Positions 4,601-9,551 of a stretch of DNA of 9,551 bases are shown here, in pieces (position 1 is the first letter of the stretch; each line of letters starts with the position of its first letter). Source of the stretch: Candidatus Colwellbacteria bacterium GWA2_46_10 (GTDB lineage: Bacteria; Patescibacteriota; Minisyncoccia; UBA6257; Colwellbacteraceae). Made by a program: the position numbers and the translations under genes. The notes beneath the pieces were generated by a model that saw only the letters and a list, made by a program, of their open reading frames with translations, did not search any database and was not told where the DNA came from. Location of the stretch: assembly GCA_001817635.1 (NCBI GenBank), contig MHIS01000020.1:1827-11377 (forward strand). Reading direction: 5' to 3'.

Positions 4601-6100
4601 ATGCAAAGAAGATACTGGTGGTTATTCTTGATACTTGTTGTAGCTGCCGTGCTTCGCTTTGCGAACATAGACTCCATTCCCCCAGGACTATACCCCGATG
4701 AGGCAATGAATGGGAATAACGCCCTGGAAGCGTTAAGGACCGGGGAGTTTAAAATTTTCTACCCGGAGAACAATGGACGAGAGGGGCTTTTTATCAACAT
4801 CCAAGCACTATCTCTTGGAACATTCGGAAATACTCCATGGGCTCTGCGACTACCAAGTATTATATTCGGCCTCTTGGGTGTATTGGGAATATATTTCTTG
4901 ACACGTGAAATCTTGTCTTACCACCACCAGAAAGAAGAACTTTCACTATTGGCGACTTTTCTTTCGGCAACAAGCTTTTGGTACATCAACTTTTCTCGCA
5001 TTGGCTTCAGGGCCATAATGGCCCCCGCTGCTTTAGTGTGGGGAGTATATCTTTTATTTCTTTCCTTTCGCAGAGCAAGGTTGCCCGGCTTGTTGAATAA
5101 ACTGCTTTTACCCGCCGTGGGCGGGGTCGTCTATGGTCTAGGCTTTCACTCTTATATCGCCTACCGTGCTACGCCAGCAATCATCCTTGCTGTGCTCATT
5201 TTCCATTGGCTTAAGGCCAGAAAAGAACGATGGCTTAAAGAGTTCTACGGCGCCACAGTAGTATTTATCGTCTTTTCTTTGCTAACCTTCCTTCCCCTGG
5301 GACTTTACTTCGCAGAGAACCCTCAAGATTTCTTTGGTAGGACGGCGCAAATTTCAATCCTTTCTTCTGAGTCACCCATCGCCAGCCTTACTTCAAACAT
5401 CATAAAAACTGCTGGGATGTTCAATTTCGTGGGGGACTGGAACTGGCGACACAACATAGCCGGTCGGCCACTACTCTTCTGGCCCGTAGGGATAATGTTC
5501 TTAGTGGGTATTATTTCTGAATTATTAACTCTACTGAGAAAACCGCGAGGAGGACAAAGTAATGGAGACTCCAGAGCAATCCTCGTTTTGCTTTTTGTGT
5601 GGTTAGCTACGGCCGCACTTCCAGTTGTTGCCTCTAGTGAGGGTTTGCCCCACGCACTCCGAGCAATCTTGATGGCACCAGCTGTATTTATTATCTCCGC
5701 TTTGGGTGGCTTATCTATCTTCAATTATCTCAAACCTCGCATTAAGATAGAGCATTTGAGGCTTGGCGTTTCTGTGCTTATTGTAATATTGGTGGTCGAG
5801 GCTTATACCAGCTATTTTCTTACCTGGGCTAAAAATCCGCATACAGCCGATGCCTTTAGCAGAGATTACGTGCTCTTGGGAGAAAAGTTGAATTCCCTGC
5901 CCCAAGATCAGCTAAAAATCGTGGTGGTGACTGCCTCGGGGGTTGAGGTGCGCGGTCTCCCGATGCCCGCTCAAACAGTCATGTTCATAACTGACACCTT
6001 CGGGGCGGAACAAAGGCAAGCTAAAAATATACACTACGTAACTTCTGATCAGTTCGATGATCCAGTGCCAGAGTCTGCAGCAGTTTTCTATTTGCGCTAA
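4601..6100 (+). CDS. GT-C membrane glycosyltransferase (PMT/ArnT-like)
   Basis: This 499-aa polytopic membrane protein resembles the protein mannosyltransferase/ArnT superfamily (GT39/GT83-like), which moves a sugar from a polyprenyl-phosphate donor to an acceptor outside the membrane. The first helix (about 6-20) is followed by IPPGLYPDEAMNGNNA, with the conserved acidic pair Asp33-Glu34 expected in the first outer loop, then GREGLF (59-64) and ALRLPSIIFGLLGVLGIYFLT (81-101), a typical GT-C start. About ten more hydrophobic segments follow to residue 410. The last 90 residues form a small soluble, probably extracytoplasmic domain. The acceptor cannot be told from sequence. It is the only long + strand gene and lies between two minus operons, so it is likely transcribed alone. 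The ATG has no close SD. Confidence 0.85.
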   Translation: MQRRYWWLFLILVVAAVLRFANIDSIPPGLYPDEAMNGNNALEALRTGEFKIFYPENNGREGLFINIQALSLGTFGNTPWALRLPSIIFGLLGVLGIYFLTREILSYHHQKEELSLLATFLSATSFWYINFSRIGFRAIMAPAALVWGVYLLFLSFRRARLPGLLNKLLLPAVGGVVYGLGFHSYIAYRATPAIILAVLIFHWLKARKERWLKEFYGATVVFIVFSLLTFLPLGLYFAENPQDFFGRTAQISILSSESPIASLTSNIIKTAGMFNFVGDWNWRHNIAGRPLLFWPVGIMFLVGIISELLTLLRKPRGGQSNGDSRAILVLLFVWLATAALPVVASSEGLPHALRAILMAPAVFIISALGGLSIFNYLKPRIKIEHLRLGVSVLIVILVVEAYTSYFLTWAKNPHTADAFSRDYVLLGEKLNSLPQDQLKIVVVTASGVEVRGLPMPAQTVMFITDTFGAEQRQAKNIHYVTSDQFDDPVPESAAVFYLR

Positions 6101-6134
6101 CCTTTGCACCGGCTAGCAAAATCTGGTCTGTTTC

Positions 6135-6211
6135 TGGAGCCACCTCCGAGAGTCGAACTCGGGGCCTCCGCTTTACGAAAGCGGCGCTCTAACCAACTGA
6201 GCTAAGGTGGC
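6135..6211 (-). tRNA. tRNA-Thr (anticodon CGU)
   Basis: The minus strand folds into a full 77-nt cloverleaf. It has acceptor GCCACCT/AGGTGGC, D stem GCTC/GAGC with a GG-containing loop, anticodon stem CCGCT/AGCGG around the loop TTCGTAA (anticodon CGT), a 5-nt variable loop, and T stem CCGAG/CTCGG with TTCGACT. The discriminator is T, and the bases CCA follow (6137-6135), so the 3' end appears to be encoded. The 5' 23 nt overlap the end of the DoxX-like gene on the same strand. Confidence 0.96.
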
Positions 6212-6575
6212 TTGCCTCAAATTCACGTACCGTAAGAACCAGTGCGACCAGAACCAGTCCTAGGTCCCTAAAGGTGATATCATCGAGGCCGAAAAATATC
6301 AATATGGAAAGTAAATTCAGAAAAGCCAGCAGGGAGAAAAATCTTCGCAAGGGTCCCGTCATCAAAAAAACCGCAAAGAGGATAAGGGAGGAGCTATGTA
6401 TCACCAAAAAGGTACCCTTATCGAAAAAAACCTCCACAAAATCAGGTACATACCCTATCCAATTACTGGGTTCCCTTATCCCCCCAATTCCCGCCCAAAG
6501 CATGGGAAAAGCCACGGCCACCCTCAAAAGCCACATCTCATACCGTTTCAATATTTCTACGATTTTATACACCAA
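6189..6575 (-). CDS. DoxX-like small membrane protein
   Basis: This 128-aa protein has four predicted membrane helices (about 15-33, 54-73, 78-96 and 100-117). The text WLLRVAVAFPMLWAGIGGI followed by PSNWIGYVPDFV is typical of DoxX-like proteins in CPR genomes. The role is unknown; the wider family includes quinone-linked and stress-related membrane proteins. The start is uncertain: the frame opens after TAA at about 6587, with TTG at 6575, GTG at 6572 and the first ATG at 6536 (MWLLRV). I keep the TTG because family members usually have a charged stretch before WLLR. No SD is seen. The stop TAG lies in the D-loop of tRNA-Thr, so the last residues (after the codon for Ala) are encoded by the tRNA's acceptor and D-arm. 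It sits between two tRNAs, 33 nt after tRNA-Gly. Confidence 0.8.
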   Translation of the reverse strand: MVYKIVEILKRYEMWLLRVAVAFPMLWAGIGGIREPSNWIGYVPDFVEVFFDKGTFLVIHSSSLILFAVFLMTGPLRRFFSLLAFLNLLSILIFFGLDDITFRDLGLVLVALVLTVREFEASHLSSVG

Positions 6576-6608
6576 TATAGTATTTTAAATTTTTTCTCAT
6601 TATTTCGG

Positions 6609-6679
6609 AGCGGACGAGGAGAATCGAACTCCCACCTCGACCTTGGGAAGGTCGCGTTCTACCACTAAACTACGCCCGC
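6609..6679 (-). tRNA. tRNA-Gly (anticodon CCC)
   Basis: The minus strand folds into a 71-nt cloverleaf. It has acceptor GCGGGCG/CGTCCGC with one G-U pair, D stem GTTT/GAAC, anticodon stem CGACC/GGTCG around TTCCCAA (anticodon CCC), a 4-nt variable loop, and T stem GGGAG/CTCCT with TTCGATT. The discriminator is T, followed by CCG rather than CCA, so the end must be added or repaired by the CCA enzyme. It begins 3 nt after the stop of the FtsB/DivIC-like gene. Confidence 0.95.
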
Positions 6680-6682
6680 AGC

Positions 6683-6976
6683 CTACTCCAGATCACCCTT
6701 TTCCTCCTCAGGCACGACTATTATAAGCTTCTCATTGGGAGACCGATAGTTGAAGCGAGCCCTTAACTCTTTCTCCAAGTTATGGGGATCCGAAAGATAT
6801 TCTATATCTCCCTGTAGCCGTTCGTTATCCGATTGCAGTTCACCATATTGGCCTTGAATTTCATCAAACTCTCCTTTGATAGCCAACCTTTCGCTTTGCA
6901 AAATATACACTTGATACCCAAGGTACGTCATTACGATAAGGGAAGCGGCGTAAATGATAATCTTTTGCATTTTCAT
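6683..6976 (-). CDS. ftsB: Septum formation initiator, FtsB/DivIC-like
   Basis: This is a bitopic division protein of the FtsB/DivIC family, which links the divisome to septal peptidoglycan synthesis in studied bacteria. The roughly 97-aa sequence has one N-terminal membrane helix (about 4-24), a coiled-coil stretch rich in Glu, Gln and Leu (about 27-62, ending near DIEYLSDP), and the family's C-terminal motif LEKELRARFNYRSPNEKLIIVVP. I chose the ATG at 6976; ATG 6970 and TTG 6985 are in frame, and the only purine-rich site (AGG at 6997-6995) suits the TTG better. It follows lepA by about 19 nt. Its stop is 3 nt before tRNA-Gly. The symbol ftsB rather than divIC is a choice of convenience. 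Confidence 0.85.
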   Translation of the reverse strand: MKMQKIIIYAASLIVMTYLGYQVYILQSERLAIKGEFDEIQGQYGELQSDNERLQGDIEYLSDPHNLEKELRARFNYRSPNEKLIIVVPEEEKGDLE

Positions 6977-6995
6977 ATACAACAATATTCAAAAC

Positions 6996-8738
6996 CTACC
7001 TTTTCAACAACTCGCGGAAAACCTCGGGGGGCACGCTCACCCTGCTCATCCCTACCAATTTCTTTTTCCCCTTCTTCTGTTTCTCAAGCAGTTTTTTCTT
7101 CCTGGTAATATCCCCACCGTAAAGAGCGCCCGTAACATCCTTCCTTAGAGCTTTCACGTTTTCTCTAGCGACAATAGTTCCTCCCACTTTCGCCTGCAGG
7201 GCTTGAACAAACTGCACCTTAGGTAAAAGATCCCTTAACTTTTCTGTCATTCTTCTTCCTTCTCTCTCCACATCTTCTTTGTACACCACCCTGGAGAGCC
7301 CGGGCACCAGTTCACCGGCAATGTATATATCAAGCCTCCGCAGTTCTGCTTCCTCGTATCCTACGGGTTCGTAGCTGAAAGAGGCAAACCCCTTGGAGAC
7401 AGATTTCAACTTGTCGTCAAAATCCATGATCAACTCTGCCAAAGGAAGCCTAGCCTCTACTTTGATGTTCCTCCCTGCATTACCCGTCTGCACGTCCCGC
7501 ATACGGTAGAATTTATTCAACCCCAGAACTGACCCCAGGTATTCGCTTGGGGTTAATACGTTAAGTTTCACGATTGGCTCCAATGCTTTTTCTGGATCAT
7601 CCGGGAAATCTCGTGCGTTTTCAACGATCTCCTCTCGTCCTCCCCTTTTGATCACTTTGTATGCCACAGAAGGGAAACTGTTAACCGTAGCCAGACCAAA
7701 TTCCCTCTCTAATCTTTGCATCGTGATCTCGAAGTGCAGCCTGCCCAAAAACCCACACTTAAACCCTCTCCCCAGAACTTGGCTCGAATCAGGCGTAAAC
7801 TCTAGTGCTGAGTCATTGAGGTGCAGTTTATCCAACGCTACCTTCAGATCGTCGTAATCTCCTCCCTCATCTGGGTACAAAGATACAAAAACCACCGGTT
7901 TTGGCAGCTTGAACCCGGGAAGTCCCCTCTCCCCTATGGTATCTCCGATCAAAATCCTATCCGGGTCCTTTACCCCAGTTGCTATGTATCCGATCTCTCC
8001 CGTTTTCAAAGATTCCATCACCTCCAGTTGCGGAGCGAAAAAACCAACTTCTTTCACCTTGAAATTCTCCCCCACCGCCTGCAATTTTGTACGTTGATCC
8101 TTTCTAAACTCACCCCCGAAAACCCTCACGAAGGCGATAATTCCCTTATGCTCGTCATAGAGCGAACTAAAGATCAAAGCTTCCATTTCTTTCCCGCTCT
8201 TAGGAGCAGGGACATCGGAAACTACACTATCCAACAACCCCTCTACCCCCTGTCCAGTTTTTGCCGATATGCGGTGGATCTCTTGAGGTTCCACGCCGAT
8301 CAATTTAGCCAACTCACCACGGAGCTCCTCCACGCCAGGAGGATTCATGTCCACTTTGTTGAGCGCTCCCACCACCTTCAAGCCGGATTGTCTCGCCATC
8401 TCCAGATTCGCTAAAGTCTGTGCTTGGATTCCCTGGGTTACATCCACCAACAAAATTGCCCCTTCCACGGCTTTCAACGCCCTGGAAACTTCATATGAAA
8501 AATCGCTATGCCCCGGCGTGTCTATCAAATTGAGTTCTACTCCCTTCCATTCCATCCGCACCGGAGCCATTTTAATGGTGATCCCCCGTTCCCTCTCGAG
8601 CTCCATAGAATCGAGGTATTGCTCTTTCATGTCTCTTGCCGAAACCGTGCCCGTAATTTCAAGGAAGCGGTCAGCCAAAGTGCTTTTACCGTGGTCGATA
8701 TGGGCAATGATTACAAAATTCCTGATGCGGCTCTCCAT
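6996..8738 (-). CDS. lepA: Elongation factor 4 (LepA)
   Basis: LepA is a ribosome-binding GTPase related to EF-G, linked to translation under stress and to ribosome assembly. The 580-aa protein is close to the usual 600. The GTPase motifs are complete: AHIDHGKST (12-20), RERGITIKM (49-57, with the Thr of switch I), DTPGH (73-77), NKVD (127-130) and SAKTG. EF-G-like domains II, III and V follow, and then the LepA-specific C-terminus (VGGTIVARENVKALRKDVTGALYGGDITRK), which is rich in Lys and ends in RELLKR. The ATG lies 1 nt after the stop of the DUF4012 gene (TAA-A-ATG), so translation is probably coupled. Confidence 0.97.
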   Translation of the reverse strand: MESRIRNFVIIAHIDHGKSTLADRFLEITGTVSARDMKEQYLDSMELERERGITIKMAPVRMEWKGVELNLIDTPGHSDFSYEVSRALKAVEGAILLVDVTQGIQAQTLANLEMARQSGLKVVGALNKVDMNPPGVEELRGELAKLIGVEPQEIHRISAKTGQGVEGLLDSVVSDVPAPKSGKEMEALIFSSLYDEHKGIIAFVRVFGGEFRKDQRTKLQAVGENFKVKEVGFFAPQLEVMESLKTGEIGYIATGVKDPDRILIGDTIGERGLPGFKLPKPVVFVSLYPDEGGDYDDLKVALDKLHLNDSALEFTPDSSQVLGRGFKCGFLGRLHFEITMQRLEREFGLATVNSFPSVAYKVIKRGGREEIVENARDFPDDPEKALEPIVKLNVLTPSEYLGSVLGLNKFYRMRDVQTGNAGRNIKVEARLPLAELIMDFDDKLKSVSKGFASFSYEPVGYEEAELRRLDIYIAGELVPGLSRVVYKEDVEREGRRMTEKLRDLLPKVQFVQALQAKVGGTIVARENVKALRKDVTGALYGGDITRKKKLLEKQKKGKKKLVGMSRVSVPPEVFRELLKR

Positions 8739-8739
8739 T

Positions 8740-9551
8740 TTATCTCTGCTGCTTTAGGGTAAGTTTAAGTTCCAGGCGTGAGGGCAAAACACTCGTTTTG
8801 TACCGGAACAAATCGCTGCCGCTCTCGCTCCAGTAGTAGCCAGCAGGTGCAACAATAGCATATTCGAAATCCATCTCGCTACCGGATTGTTTATCCAAAA
8901 CAAAAGTGAAGACTTGATCATTTGAGACGGGCGCTCCCGAGAAATTATATTTAACTTTCAACACCCCCTCCTCGCCGGGCAAGACATTGAACCAAGTGGC
9001 AAATACCCTTTTCCCGCTTTCTAAATATTCTTCTGCGTACCCATCTGGAGAAGGCTGCAAAAGCGTCCGGGTATTCTCGATCTCTGTCACATCTGGATCT
9101 GTCTCATAGGCGTTTTGAGCATAGTTTACCTTGGGAATGATTTCTTTTGACTTCCCTCCCTCCAGGTAGGTCAAAGAAGAACCTGCGGGAGTGAAAATTT
9201 TAAAGAAGTCTTGGTTAATGTGGTTGTACCAAGGGTCAACTTCGTTCTGGCCCTGGTGAGAACGAGTAACAGTCAAAGTATTGGATACATTTCCGTCTGC
9301 GCTAAGTTCGCTTTGCAAAACAGCCTTCTGTTTTACAAAAATATCTGTTTTCCCTCCGGCTATGTTCGCGTTAACCAAAGCAAGATAGTCTCCCACAAAA
9401 GCATCGGGCTCTTGATATACTCCCCCATCCGTGCGCGAGTCGAACGCCATAGATTGCATAGCCTCATCTTTGAAAAACATTTGGATGTCTTTATTGCGTG
9501 CTCTCGATACAAAGATATTCAAAATATCGCTACTTCCGCTCGTGGCGCTTC
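8740..9551 (-). CDS. DUF4012-like protein, C-terminal part, cut by window edge
   Basis: The frame stays open to the window edge, so the 269 visible residues are the C-terminal part of a larger protein; the apparent TTG start at 9522 is internal. The segments QMFFKDEAMQ, VGDYLALVNANIAGGKTDIFVKQK, a strand-rich stretch with TLTVTRSHQG, and VFATWFNVLPGEEGVLKVKY resemble the DUF4012 proteins common in CPR and Gram-positive bacteria. Full-length members normally have an N-terminal membrane helix and an extracytoplasmic domain of unknown function; those parts lie outside. The visible portion looks all-beta and secreted. It is the first visible gene of the operon leading into lepA. Confidence 0.78.
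   Translation of the reverse strand, partial: SATSGSSDILNIFVSRARNKDIQMFFKDEAMQSMAFDSRTDGGVYQEPDAFVGDYLALVNANIAGGKTDIFVKQKAVLQSELSADGNVSNTLTVTRSHQGQNEVDPWYNHINQDFFKIFTPAGSSLTYLEGGKSKEIIPKVNYAQNAYETDPDVTEIENTRTLLQPSPDGYAEEYLESGKRVFATWFNVLPGEEGVLKVKYNFSGAPVSNDQVFTFVLDKQSGSEMDFEYAIVAPAGYYWSESGSDLFRYKTSVLPSRLELKLTLKQQR

Noticed and set aside
6101..6134. Small inverted repeat TTTGC/GCAAA after the glycosyltransferase gene
   Set aside because: The 5-bp stem with an 8-nt loop and no clear T-tract is too weak to call a terminator for either strand.
7821..8414. 197-aa open frame on the + strand
   Set aside because: It is antisense to lepA, low-complexity in character with many His and Leu residues, and unsupported by any start signal.
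1..9551. CRISPR arrays, insertion sequences, phage modules
   Set aside because: No regularly spaced repeats, terminal inverted repeats with a transposase, or phage structural genes were seen; the holin-like label alone is not evidence for a prophage.

Overview
The window looks like a chromosomal stretch from a Patescibacteria (Candidate Phyla Radiation) bacterium, possibly of the Microgenomates type. This is inferred from gene content and style: a DUF4012 protein beside lepA, a short DoxX-like protein, a prfB-ftsE-ftsX block, a tiny holin-like membrane protein, compact proteins, gaps of 1-6 nt between operon genes, and weak or absent Shine-Dalgarno sites before several conserved genes. UGA acts as a stop codon and RF2 is present, so a UGA-glycine code is unlikely. 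No mobile element, CRISPR array or rRNA was seen.

Layout. Positions 1-513 (-) hold the 5' part of a type II thymidine kinase. It diverges from a well-delimited small transcription unit (575-914, +) with a near-consensus promoter, a strong SD, a 77-aa putative zinc-binding protein and a terminator-like hairpin. Next come a holin-like membrane protein (945-1196, -) and a GC-rich pair of overlapping unknown genes (1343-1839, -) with a likely promoter and a strong SD of their own. Positions 1911-4492 (-) are a cell-division/translation operon, prfB (with a +1 programmed frameshift), ftsE and ftsX. Positions 4601-6100 (+) encode a GT-C membrane glycosyltransferase. Positions 6135-9551 (-) read, in transcription order, DUF4012 protein (5' end outside the window), lepA, ftsB/divIC-like, tRNA-Gly(CCC), DoxX-like protein, tRNA-Thr(CGU). 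The DoxX-like reading frame ends inside the tRNA-Thr.

Functionally the window combines envelope and division functions (FtsEX, FtsB/DivIC-like, the GT-C glycosyltransferase, DUF4012) with translation (RF2, LepA, two tRNAs) and thymidine salvage. The most unusual parts are the two GC-rich accessory units at 628-914 and 1343-1839, the stem-loop just upstream of the prfB frameshift site, the RF2 with SPY instead of SPF, and the protein gene that uses tRNA D-loop bases as its stop codon. No stretch over 300 bases lacks a gene. The larger gaps (514-627, 862-944, 1197-1342, 1840-1910, 4493-4600) hold the promoters and hairpins listed.
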